A DNA stretch of 64,000 nt from an uncultured Chitinophaga sp. (GTDB lineage: Bacteria; Bacteroidota; Bacteroidia; Chitinophagales; Chitinophagaceae). The stretch's first letter is position 1, and each line of letters starts with the position of its first letter. The stretch is taken from assembly GCF_902168175.1 (NCBI RefSeq), contig NZ_CABHOU010000108.1, positions 1-64,000 on the forward strand, given 5' to 3'. Shown here one piece after another: positions 1 through 8,787 of this stretch. Under the pieces are notes generated by a model. The model did not search any database. It was not told the origin of the DNA and saw nothing but the letters and a program-made list of their open reading frames with translations. Made by a program: the position numbers and the translations under genes.

Positions 1-157
1 GCGGCAGGGCAAACAGCACACTACCCAGTTCCGCCTCGTTCAGTTGCAGCTTACGCTGTATGTCAGGTATCCTGGAAGCCCAGGAGAAAAAGCCGAAGCC
101 AGAAATAAAAAAGAAAAGTGTAATGGCTAGACGCGCCTTCTTCGGATCATTCATCAT
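1..157 (-). CDS. MFS transporter, N-terminal fragment (cut by window edge)
   Basis: Only the first 52 codons are inside the window; the rest lies beyond base 1. The translation begins M-M-N-D-P-K-K-A-R-L and continues into a hydrophobic first membrane segment (roughly residues 11-26, rich in F, I and G). The motif SRIPDIQRKLQLNEAELG follows, then LFALP. That arrangement (first helix, then a loop with R-x-P-x-I-x-x-x-L and a G-x-x-L segment) is typical of major facilitator transporters of the YbjJ/FucP-like group. The substrate cannot be told from this fragment. Two adjacent ATG codons (155-157 and 152-154) could serve as start. The gene is divergent from malQ. Confidence 0.6.
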   Translation of the reverse strand, partial: MMNDPKKARLAITLFFFISGFGFFSWASRIPDIQRKLQLNEAELGSVLFALP

Positions 158-269
158 GCTATACTTTACATTCCGGTATTCACATGGCAAAAATATATCT
201 TTAAATGGGCTTTCCCAGTATGTTAACCCAATAATAAACTACACAGGTTACGCCACACCCGGCGGCTTT

Positions 270-277
270 TATATTTG
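270..277 (+). promoter_or_regulatory. TAnnTTTG promoter element, upstream of malQ
   Basis: TATATTTG matches the Bacteroidota -7 consensus exactly. It lies 168 nt before the malQ ATG at 445, so the mRNA would have an unusually long leader. The region between the MFS start and malQ (158-444) holds no convincing gene. Confidence 0.4.
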
Positions 278-444
278 CCCGTTGTATTACCTCCACACTT
301 TATCCCGATCACACCATTCAATTCCGCAGTCTTCAAAATAAACACCTCTACCGTGCAACTGGCACAGATTTTATTTTGTTATATGTAGAATATCAGCCCC
401 GTAATTATGCAATTGAACAAGGGCCATTTAAAACCAACAGGAAT

Positions 445-1956
445 ATGGATCATCGGCAGGAGCGTAACGCAGGCGTTTTAATGCACATTACTTCATTGCC
501 TTCGCAGTTTGGCGTGGGCGACCTGGGCTATGGTGCCCGGGAATTCGCAAGGTTTCTTCATCGCAGTAAACAACGGTACTGGCAGGTATTACCGCTTAAT
601 CCCACCGATAACAGTAGTTTTTCTCCTTATAGTGCGCTGTCGGCTTTTGCCGGTAATACGCTGCTAATTAGTCCCGATTGCCTGGTAGAAGATGGATTGC
701 TGGAAGCGGGCGATCTGAAAGCGCATGCACTGCCGCAAAACAGGAAGGCTGATTTTAAGGCGGCCAGGCTGATAAAAGGTAAGCTGCTCGCCCGGGCATA
801 CGACAAGTTTATCGAAGGCGATTTTGCACATTTAAAGGCAGCGTTTGAAGCATTTTGTAAAGCACAATCTTATTGGCTCGACGACTACGCTGCGTTTGCA
901 GTAATACAGGCTGGGTGTAAAGGTAAACCGTGGTACGAGTGGCCGGAAAAGTTTAAGAGCAGGAGCGAAGGGCCGGCCGATGAGGAGGCCGTTAGGCGGG
1001 AGAAGTGGGCGCAGTTCATTTTCGACCGGCAGTGGCAGGGATTAAAAGGCTATTGCCACAGTTTAAACGTGCTGTTATTCGGAGATCTGCCATTTTATGT
1101 AAGCCATAATTCGGCAGATGTGTGGGCAGGCAGAGCGTTGTTTAAACTGGGACCTGGAGGCGAAATGCTGGCAGTGGCAGGTGTACCGCCCGACTACTTC
1201 AATGATAAGGGACAATTATGGGGCATGCCCATCTTCGATTGGAAACACCAGCATGAAACACGTTATGACTGGTGGCTGCAACGCATTCGCCGCAACATGG
1301 AATGGTTCGATTTGCTGCGGCTCGATCACTTCCGCGCTTTTGCGGAATACTGGGAAGTACCGGCAGGCGAAGCAACGGCCGAGCATGGCGAATGGATGGC
1401 AGGGCCTGGGGAAGATCTTTTTCACCTGTTGCAGAAAGAAATGAAAGAATTGCCTTTCGTGGCTGAAGACCTTGGCGAGATAGATGATAAAGTGTATGCG
1501 TTGCGCGATAGGTTCCGGTTGCCAGGTATGAAAGTATTGCAATTCGCATTTGGGGAAGATATGCCCGTATCTCCCCATATTCCACATCAGCATGCCCCGC
1601 ATTTTTTCGTATACACCGGCACCCACGATAACAATACTACAAGGGGATGGTTTTTCCAGGACGCAGATCGTAACGACCGCCGCCGTCTTACAATTTACGC
1701 CGGCCGCAAGCCGTCGGATAAAGATGTACACCAGGTGTTAAACCGCATGGCTTATGCCTCTGTGGCTAATACCGCTATATTGCCCATGCAGGATATCCTG
1801 GGGCTCGACGGCGATGCGCGTATGAACAAACCTGCCGGCGACGGACCCAACTGGCGCTGGCGTATGCTTACGGAGCAGCTTACCGAAACGGTGGCGCATA
1901 GTTTAAAGGAACTAACGGCGGTGTATGATCGTGATCCTTTTGACCGGGCGCAGTAA
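445..1956 (+). CDS. malQ: 4-alpha-glucanotransferase (amylomaltase)
   Basis: Transfers alpha-1,4-glucan segments between maltodextrins (GH77), feeding longer chains to TreY. 503 residues, close to the family's usual 500. Visible family blocks are NAGVLMHITSLPS near the N-terminus, QVLPLNPTD and FSPYSALSAFAGN (residues 47-71), the nucleophile in LRLDHFR (Asp294), the acid/base in VAEDLGEID (Glu341), and the transition-state Asp395 in TGTHDNNTTRGW. The ATG at 445 is chosen because homology begins a few residues after it; a TTG at 376 in the same frame would add 23 residues that do not look conserved. It is the first gene of the malQ-treZ-treY set, 27 nt before treZ. Confidence 0.95.
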   Translation: MDHRQERNAGVLMHITSLPSQFGVGDLGYGAREFARFLHRSKQRYWQVLPLNPTDNSSFSPYSALSAFAGNTLLISPDCLVEDGLLEAGDLKAHALPQNRKADFKAARLIKGKLLARAYDKFIEGDFAHLKAAFEAFCKAQSYWLDDYAAFAVIQAGCKGKPWYEWPEKFKSRSEGPADEEAVRREKWAQFIFDRQWQGLKGYCHSLNVLLFGDLPFYVSHNSADVWAGRALFKLGPGGEMLAVAGVPPDYFNDKGQLWGMPIFDWKHQHETRYDWWLQRIRRNMEWFDLLRLDHFRAFAEYWEVPAGEATAEHGEWMAGPGEDLFHLLQKEMKELPFVAEDLGEIDDKVYALRDRFRLPGMKVLQFAFGEDMPVSPHIPHQHAPHFFVYTGTHDNNTTRGWFFQDADRNDRRRLTIYAGRKPSDKDVHQVLNRMAYASVANTAILPMQDILGLDGDARMNKPAGDGPNWRWRMLTEQLTETVAHSLKELTAVYDRDPFDRAQ

Positions 1957-1983
1957 TTGTATACACAACAGAAATAATTAACG

Positions 1984-3798
1984 ATGACATATCCAAAAGC
2001 AGGAGCCATTTTGTTGAATGCCGGCATATGTGAGTTCAGGGTGTGGGCGCCTTTCAGAAAAAGAGTCGAACTGGTTATCTCATCTCCCGTTACAGAACAA
2101 TTAGATATGTTGCCCGAAGAAGAGGGCTATTGGTCATACTCCATGCCGGGCTGCCCCAGTGGCCTGCGTTATCACTATCTGCTGGACGGTGAACTGCACC
2201 GTCCCGATCCCGCTTCCCGCAGCCAGCCCGATGGCGTACACGGTGATTCGGAAGTGACAGACACCGATGCCTTTAACTGGAGCGATCATGGCTGGAAAGG
2301 GATAGCGTTGAAGGACATGCTGATTTACGAATTACACACAGGCACCTTTACCCCGGAAGGCACGTTCGATAGCATTATCAGCAGGCTCGACGAGCTGCTG
2401 CATCTTGGTATAAACACCATAGAGATAATGCCCGTAGCACAGTTTCCGGGTACCCGCAACTGGGGTTACGATGGCGTATTTCCTTTTGCTGTACAAAATT
2501 CATATGGCGGCTTAAAAGGTTTAAAACAACTTGTGAACGCCGCGCATGAAAAAGGTATAGCGGTACTGCTGGACGTGGTATACAATCACCTGGGGCCGGA
2601 AGGGAATTACTTTAATGACTTTGGTCCTTACTTCACAGAGAAGTACCGAACCCCATGGGGATCGGCCATCAACTTCGATGATAACTGGTGTGATGGTGTG
2701 CGGGGATATTTTATACAGAACGCATTAATGTGGCTCGATGAATTCCATATCGACGGATTGCGTATGGACGCAGTGCATGCCTACTGGGATTGCAGCGCCG
2801 TACACATCACCCAGGAACTGTCGGTCGTGGTAAAAGAACTGGAACAGCGTACGGGGAGAAAGAAAGTGCTGATCGCTGAAATAGACCTGAATAACCCCAG
2901 GTATATTTCACCGGTTACTGAAGGTGGTTATGGCCTGGGCGGGCAGTGGAGCGACGAGTTTCATCACGCCCTGCATTCTGTACTTACCGGCGAAAGGAAC
3001 GGATATTATGAAGATTTTGGAGAAACCGAGCAACTGGCTACCGTGCTTGAAAATGGTTACGCTTACACCGGGCAGTACTCCAACCACCGCAAAAGGCGTT
3101 TCGGCGCATCGCCGAAACAACTCGCCTGCGGGCAGTTTGTAGTGTTCATTCAAAACCATGATCAGACAGGCAACAGGATGAAGGGGGAAAGGTTGAGCAG
3201 CCTGGTGGACAAAGAGGCCCTGAAACTATCGGCAGCGGCCATGTTGCTTTCGCCCTATGTGCCATTGTTATTTATGGGAGAAGAGTACGGCGAAACCAAT
3301 GCGTTCAGCTACTTTACCAGTCACAGTGATAAAGAACTGATCAAAGCCGTACGGGAAGGAAGAAAAAAAGAATTCGCTGCTTTTCATGGAGAAGAAGAAG
3401 CACCCGATCCGCAGGATGAAGCGTTGTTTCGTAGCAGCATATTAAGCTGGAATACGCAAACGCCTTTGTACGAATACTATCGCCATCTCATCAGCCTCCG
3501 TAAAACGCATGCCGCCATGCGAAGCGATGCACGTGATGATATGGTGGTGCATCCCGTGTACCATTCGGCTGTATTGGCCTTTGAAAGGGTATCAGGCGGC
3601 GGCAGGCTGCTGGTACTGCTGAACTTCAGTAAAACGGAACAAACATGCGCGCCAGCACCAGGCTACCGCTTAAAAAAAATAAGCGACTCGGCACTGGTAC
3701 AATGGAATGGTAATGGGGTAGAAGCCGCTGAACAGGTAGCGCCCGGAGGAATTATCAATTTACAGCCCTTAGCAGCTGTGGTGTACGAAATGATCTGA
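1984..3798 (+). CDS. treZ: Malto-oligosyltrehalose trehalohydrolase
   Basis: Hydrolyses malto-oligosyl-trehalose to release trehalose (GH13), the second step of the TreY/TreZ pathway. 604 residues. An N-terminal CBM48-like beta domain (about 15-100, FRVWAPFRKRVEL) precedes the catalytic barrel. Catalytic groups are visible: nucleophile in DGLRMDAVH (Asp262), acid/base in LIAEIDLNNP (Glu299), and transition-state Asp393 in QNHDQTGNR. DVVYNHLGPEGNY is the usual conserved region I. GlgB branching enzymes share the fold, but the QNHDQTGNR signature and the treY gene 4 nt downstream favour TreZ. Confidence 0.93.
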   Translation: MTYPKAGAILLNAGICEFRVWAPFRKRVELVISSPVTEQLDMLPEEEGYWSYSMPGCPSGLRYHYLLDGELHRPDPASRSQPDGVHGDSEVTDTDAFNWSDHGWKGIALKDMLIYELHTGTFTPEGTFDSIISRLDELLHLGINTIEIMPVAQFPGTRNWGYDGVFPFAVQNSYGGLKGLKQLVNAAHEKGIAVLLDVVYNHLGPEGNYFNDFGPYFTEKYRTPWGSAINFDDNWCDGVRGYFIQNALMWLDEFHIDGLRMDAVHAYWDCSAVHITQELSVVVKELEQRTGRKKVLIAEIDLNNPRYISPVTEGGYGLGGQWSDEFHHALHSVLTGERNGYYEDFGETEQLATVLENGYAYTGQYSNHRKRRFGASPKQLACGQFVVFIQNHDQTGNRMKGERLSSLVDKEALKLSAAAMLLSPYVPLLFMGEEYGETNAFSYFTSHSDKELIKAVREGRKKEFAAFHGEEEAPDPQDEALFRSSILSWNTQTPLYEYYRHLISLRKTHAAMRSDARDDMVVHPVYHSAVLAFERVSGGGRLLVLLNFSKTEQTCAPAPGYRLKKISDSALVQWNGNGVEAAEQVAPGGIINLQPLAAVVYEMI

Positions 3799-3802
3799 AA
3801 CT

Positions 3803-6469
3803 ATGGAAAATGACATCAACATAACCGGTGCAACTTACCGGATACAATTTAACGAACGGTTTACGTTCTCGCAACTGGAAAACATCATCGATTATTTAGC
3901 GGAGCTGGGTATTACAACGATCTACGCATCCCCTGTATTCGAAGCTGCTCCCGGCAGTTTGCATGGTTACGATGTATGCGATCCGTTGCAGATAAGCACG
4001 GCTATTGGCACTACAGAACAGTTTCGTAACATCAGTAAAAAACTGAAAGAGAAAGGCATTACATGGCTACAGGACATTGTGCCCAATCATATGGCCTTTC
4101 ATATGAACAACCAACGGTTAGCGGATGTGCTGGAACGGGGCCCGCATTCGCCCTACTATAACTTTTTTGATATAGACTGGCAGCACCCGGCACCCGGACT
4201 TAACGGTAAGTTGATGGTGCCCTTCCTTGGTAAACCACTGGAGGAAAGCTTTGAGGACATCAAACTCGCCGCTACCGCTAATGGTTTTGTGCTGGAATGT
4301 AACGGACAAAATTACCCGCTTTCGTTGCAGGCCTACGACGTGCTGATGCAGGCGGCAGGCGATCAGCAGGATCAGCTGCGTTTACAACAACTACTGGTTT
4401 CTTTACGGGATGAGGATATCATTGGTTTGCCCTTAAAGGATTGGTTATCCTATAAAGAAAAACTGTTTAATGGAGCTGATAATGAGCTGCCGATGCGTAT
4501 TGCCGAAAATGTGAATGGTAATCGCCAGCTGCTGAAGGCCCTGCTTAAAAATGCTTACTACCAGTTTCACTATTGGAAAGATGCAGATAGTACGATCAAT
4601 TACCGCCGCTTCTTTACCGTAAACGAATTGATTTGCCTGCGTATGGAAGATCAGGGGGTGTTTGACGAATATCACTCCTTTCTGCACCGCCTGTACCGCG
4701 AAAACCTGGTGCATGGCCTGCGCATCGATCATATTGATGGACTAAAAGAGCCGGGAAAATACATCGACCGCCTGCGTGGCCTGTTTGGCAACAACTGTTA
4801 TATCATTGCTGAAAAAATACTGGAACAGGACGAAAGCATGCCCGAACGCTGGGCCTTACAAGGTACCAGTGGTTACGAATTCCTGGCAAAGGTAAACCAG
4901 CTGTTAACGGACAACGCCGGCATGGAAAAACTATCGCGCTACTACCGCGGGCAGTTTGCCGACCTGGCCGATTACAACGACCTGGTATTCCGTAAGAAAA
5001 AAGCAATGCTGGAAAAGTATATGGGCGGCGAACTGGAACGCCTCGTACACTACGCCTATCAGCTTAAATTAGCGGAGGGTATCGACCGCAAAAAGTTTAA
5101 ACCTGCCCTGGCAGCGTTTATGTTATACCTGCCCGTGTATCGCCTGTATCCGCAGGAGTGGCCGCCATCGCCGGAAGATATCACCATCCTGAACGAAACC
5201 ATGGAAAAAGCCAAAGTAAAGGAACGTTCGCTGGAGAGTATACTGGACATCATACAGGGCTGGTGGGACAAACCCGTCAACAATAAAAAGTTTAATGATA
5301 ACCTGCTTAACTGGTTCAAACGTTTGATGCAGGTAACAGGGCCTTTAACGGCGAAAGGTGTGGAGGATACAGTGTTTTATCAGTATAACGCACTTATTTC
5401 CCGCAATGAAGTAGGCGATTCGCCCGGTGCAGCACCTTTTACTGCGGAAGCTTTTCATAAACAGATGTCTTCACGGCAATACCTGTTCCCCCTGTCTTTA
5501 AACGCTACGGCTACCCACGATACCAAAAGAGGTGAGGATGCCCGAATCCGCCTGAATACCTTAACAGCGGTATCCGACTTATGGCTGCAGCAGTCGCAGG
5601 AGTGGCATGTTATGAATGCAGATTTTTTTAGTGGGGAAGAAGATAAAAAAGCGCCGCAACCGAACGATGAATATTTCATTTACCAGTCGATACTGGCAGG
5701 TCTGCCCGCCGGCGGTAAGGTTACCGAACACTATACCAACCGGCTTTGCGACTACATTATCAAAGCCCTGCGGGAGGGCAAGGTAACCAGTAACTGGGGA
5801 GAACCAGCTATTAAATACGAAGAAGCCTGCACCACTTTTATTCGTGGTATACTCGCTGCTCCGGCGTTCGTGGAAAGCCTGCAAAAATTTTACGCGCACA
5901 TCGCTCCACTGGCTTATAACTATTCGCTTGCGCAGACATTACTGAAACTCACCGCGCCCGGTGTGCCCGATATATACCAGGGCTGTGAGTTATGGGATTT
6001 ATCCTTCGTAGATCCCGACAACCGGCGCGATGTAGATTATGATTTGCGCAAACAATGGCTGGCGCAGTTACAAAAAGGCAGTAATACCCATAACCAGTTA
6101 AGTTTAATTGCCGAAAATAAAGACAGTGGTTTAGCCAAATTGTACCTCACCTGGAAATCACTGCACCTGCGTAAAGAGCATCCGGCTTTGTTTACCGACG
6201 GTGATTATATTCCGCTGAGTACGAACAGGCCAGGTAATGTGCTGGCCTATGCACGCCGTAACAGGAGCGGGTGGGTAGTAGTGGTAACACCGCTGGTAGC
6301 GGCACCGGCTAACGAAATTACAGAGAAGGATTATGTGATACTGGCCGACGCAGCGCCGTCTAAATGGAAGAACGTGTTTACGGGAGAGTTGTTGAGCATT
6401 ACCCATGCAAGGCTGCCGTTATCCGTTTTACAGAAGTTTCCGGCAGCCCTGCTGGTAAGCGTACATTAA
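3803..6469 (+). CDS. treY: Malto-oligosyltrehalose synthase
   Basis: Converts the reducing-end alpha-1,4 bond of a maltodextrin into an alpha,alpha-1,1 bond, making malto-oligosyl-trehalose (GH13). 888 residues, in the upper part of the family range. The N-terminus reads TYRIQFNERFTFSQLENII and then GSLHGYDVCDP and QDIVPNHMAF, hallmarks of TreY. The catalytic core shows GLRIDHIDGLKEPGKY (Asp near residue 309), YIIAEKILEQDE (Glu near 337) and ATHDTKRGED (Asp near 572). It starts 4 nt after treZ and is surely cotranscribed. Its TAA overlaps the stop of the convergent glgX by 4 bases. Confidence 0.95.
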   Translation: MENDINITGATYRIQFNERFTFSQLENIIDYLAELGITTIYASPVFEAAPGSLHGYDVCDPLQISTAIGTTEQFRNISKKLKEKGITWLQDIVPNHMAFHMNNQRLADVLERGPHSPYYNFFDIDWQHPAPGLNGKLMVPFLGKPLEESFEDIKLAATANGFVLECNGQNYPLSLQAYDVLMQAAGDQQDQLRLQQLLVSLRDEDIIGLPLKDWLSYKEKLFNGADNELPMRIAENVNGNRQLLKALLKNAYYQFHYWKDADSTINYRRFFTVNELICLRMEDQGVFDEYHSFLHRLYRENLVHGLRIDHIDGLKEPGKYIDRLRGLFGNNCYIIAEKILEQDESMPERWALQGTSGYEFLAKVNQLLTDNAGMEKLSRYYRGQFADLADYNDLVFRKKKAMLEKYMGGELERLVHYAYQLKLAEGIDRKKFKPALAAFMLYLPVYRLYPQEWPPSPEDITILNETMEKAKVKERSLESILDIIQGWWDKPVNNKKFNDNLLNWFKRLMQVTGPLTAKGVEDTVFYQYNALISRNEVGDSPGAAPFTAEAFHKQMSSRQYLFPLSLNATATHDTKRGEDARIRLNTLTAVSDLWLQQSQEWHVMNADFFSGEEDKKAPQPNDEYFIYQSILAGLPAGGKVTEHYTNRLCDYIIKALREGKVTSNWGEPAIKYEEACTTFIRGILAAPAFVESLQKFYAHIAPLAYNYSLAQTLLKLTAPGVPDIYQGCELWDLSFVDPDNRRDVDYDLRKQWLAQLQKGSNTHNQLSLIAENKDSGLAKLYLTWKSLHLRKEHPALFTDGDYIPLSTNRPGNVLAYARRNRSGWVVVVTPLVAAPANEITEKDYVILADAAPSKWKNVFTGELLSITHARLPLSVLQKFPAALLVSVH

Positions 6470-8601
6470 CCGGGGCGAAGTACTTTATGTGATAATACTA
6501 CAATAGTGAGACCGTCCACCTGGATGGTCTCTTCTGCTTTATAAAGGCGTTCATCCACATTGCTATTTACAGTGTCTATTTCCACCTGCCAATCTTTGCC
6601 GTATGTGGCAACAGGCAGTTTGAAATCGATGGGTTCATGGTGAGCATTAAAGATGATATAGAAGCTATCATCTATGATCTTTTCTCCTTTGGAGCCTATG
6701 GTGTGCAGCGATCGTCCGTTCAGGAATACGGCCAGTGTTTTGGCGTAGTGTGCATTCCAGTGTTCTTCTGTCATCTCGCCACCATCGTTCAGGAACCAGG
6801 CGATATCTTCCACCCCGATGCCTTTTATAGGTTGGCCCCTGAACCATCCTTTGCGGCAAAAGGAAGGATGGGCGAGCCGGAAGTGAATGAGTTTTTGGGT
6901 AAACGATAACAAGTCATTATCCATCTTGTCCCAATGCAACCATGATATTTCGTTATCCTGGCAGTATGCATTGTTGTTTCCTCCCTGCGTACGTCCCATC
7001 TCATCGCCGGCTACCATCATGGGTACGCCCTGTGAAAGAAATAAGGTGGTAAGCAGGTTACGCTTCTGCCTCGCGCGGCGTTCGTTCACCACGGGGTCGT
7101 CCGAGGGCCCTTCTTCCCCACAGTTCCAGCTGCGGTTATGGCTTTCACCATCGTTGTTATCTTCCCCGTTGGCGTGGTTATGTTTTTCATTGTAGGATAC
7201 GAGATCATGCAATGTAAATCCATCGTGCGCGGTAATAAAGTTAATACTGGCAGTGGGTCGGCGATAGTCTTCTTTGTAAAGGTCAGAGCTGCCGGTGAAA
7301 CGTTCGGCCAGTTCCCCCAACACACTATCGGCGCCACGCCAGTAATCGCGGATGCAGTCGCGGTACTTACCATTCCATTCTGCCCAGCCCGGGGGGAATT
7401 TCCCCACCTGGTAACCACCTTCACCAATATCCCATGGCTCAGCTATCAGTTTGGCCTGTGATATAACCGGGTCCTGGTGAATGATATCGAAAAAGGCACT
7501 GAGGCGGTCTACTTCATGCAGTTCGCGGGCCAGGGTGGCCGCGAGGTCGAACCGGAACCCATCTACATGCATTTCCAGTATCCAGTAGCGCAGGCTGTCC
7601 ATGATCAGCCGGAGTACGTTTGGCAAGCGGGCGTTAAGCGTATTTCCTGTGCCCGTATAGTCCATGTAATAGCGTTTCTCCTCCGTTAACCTGTAATACG
7701 CCGGATTATCGATACCCCTGTAAGAGAGCGTAGGGCCCATATGATTACCTTCGCCAGTGTGGTTGTACACTACATCGAGAATAACTTCGATGCCTGCCCT
7801 GTGCAGTTCCTTTACCATCTGTTTGAATTCCGTTACCTGTTCGCCTGTAACGCCACTGGAAGAGTAGCGGACATCGGGGGCAAAGAAGCCGATAGTATTA
7901 TAGCCCCAGTAGTTCGTAAGGCCTTTATCGCGCAGGTGCCTGTCGACAATAAAGTGATGCACCGGCATCAGTTCCACAGCCGTTATTCCCAGATCCTTGA
8001 GATATTGAATAGTTACAGGATGACCGATGGCTGCGTAGGAGCCTCTTATCTCCTCCGGAATATCGGGGTGTTGTTTAGTGAATCCTTTTACATGCATTTC
8101 GTAAATCACCGTTTGGCGATACGGTGTTTTAAGCGGCTTATCTCCCTCCCAGTCGAAAGCATGATCAATCACCACCGATTTCGGAATAAAAGGCGCGCTG
8201 TCCAGTTCACTAAAGCTCAGGTCCTCTTCTTCATGCCCTACTTCGTACCCAAATAATGCATCATGCCAGTCTATAACGCCAGCTATCGCTTTGGCATATG
8301 GATCAATCAACAGTTTGTTGGCGTTGAAGCGTAGGCCATTTAGGGGTTCATAGGGGCCATGTACACGAAAGCCGTAAAGCTGTCCGGGTTTGATGTCAGG
8401 TATATATGCATGCCATACGTGGTGTGAGCGTTCAGGCATTTTAATCTTAGTATATTCTATTTCATCCTTGGCTGATTTAAATAAGCAGATTTCCACATTC
8501 GTGGCATTTTCCGCATAAAGGGCGAAGTTAACTCCCTTTCCATCCCAGGTGGCGCCTAACGGGTAGGGATTGCCGGGGTAAACGATCATGTTCATAAGCA
8601 A
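6466..8601 (-). CDS. glgX: Glycogen debranching enzyme, GlgX type
   Basis: Isoamylase-type GH13 enzyme that cleaves alpha-1,6 branches of glycogen or limit dextrin, supplying linear chains for MalQ and TreY. 711 residues, normal length. It has an N-terminal CBM48-like domain (PGNPYPLGATWDGKGVNFAL, residues 9-28), DVVYNHTGEGN (276-286), nucleophile Asp352 in DGFRFDLAATL, acid/base Glu388 in LIAEPWDIGEGGYQVG, and ITAHDGFTLHDLVSYNEKHN carrying the third Asp. Three in-frame ATGs within the first five codons leave the exact start open. The gene faces treY tail to tail with a 4-base overlap and no terminator between them. Confidence 0.95.
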   Translation of the reverse strand: MLMNMIVYPGNPYPLGATWDGKGVNFALYAENATNVEICLFKSAKDEIEYTKIKMPERSHHVWHAYIPDIKPGQLYGFRVHGPYEPLNGLRFNANKLLIDPYAKAIAGVIDWHDALFGYEVGHEEEDLSFSELDSAPFIPKSVVIDHAFDWEGDKPLKTPYRQTVIYEMHVKGFTKQHPDIPEEIRGSYAAIGHPVTIQYLKDLGITAVELMPVHHFIVDRHLRDKGLTNYWGYNTIGFFAPDVRYSSSGVTGEQVTEFKQMVKELHRAGIEVILDVVYNHTGEGNHMGPTLSYRGIDNPAYYRLTEEKRYYMDYTGTGNTLNARLPNVLRLIMDSLRYWILEMHVDGFRFDLAATLARELHEVDRLSAFFDIIHQDPVISQAKLIAEPWDIGEGGYQVGKFPPGWAEWNGKYRDCIRDYWRGADSVLGELAERFTGSSDLYKEDYRRPTASINFITAHDGFTLHDLVSYNEKHNHANGEDNNDGESHNRSWNCGEEGPSDDPVVNERRARQKRNLLTTLFLSQGVPMMVAGDEMGRTQGGNNNAYCQDNEISWLHWDKMDNDLLSFTQKLIHFRLAHPSFCRKGWFRGQPIKGIGVEDIAWFLNDGGEMTEEHWNAHYAKTLAVFLNGRSLHTIGSKGEKIIDDSFYIIFNAHHEPIDFKLPVATYGKDWQVEIDTVNSNVDERLYKAEETIQVDGLTIVVLSHKVLRPG

Positions 8602-8700
8602 CGATATATGTTCGGGTAGAGTTCACAACTATGATGCCGGGAGCTGCATGAGTAAAAGAAAGGCATGGACGATTGGCTGTGATAACACGATTTTTGCGAT

Positions 8701-8708
8701 TATATTTG
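8701..8708 (+). promoter_or_regulatory. TAnnTTTG promoter element of cydAB
   Basis: TATATTTG, an exact Bacteroidota -7 match, lies 80 nt before the cydA start in the divergent region between glgX and cydA. The predicted leader is about 75 nt. Confidence 0.5.
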
Positions 8709-8787
8709 TTTCAAACTGATATTTGTCAGTTCGTCGAATGTCCATTGTTAATAATTTTACAAGCGCATTTACTATCAACAAACGCAT

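Noticed and set aside
1118..1731. Long frames on both strands inside malQ
   Set aside because: They are shadows of the GH77 gene, which has complete catalytic motifs in its own frame.
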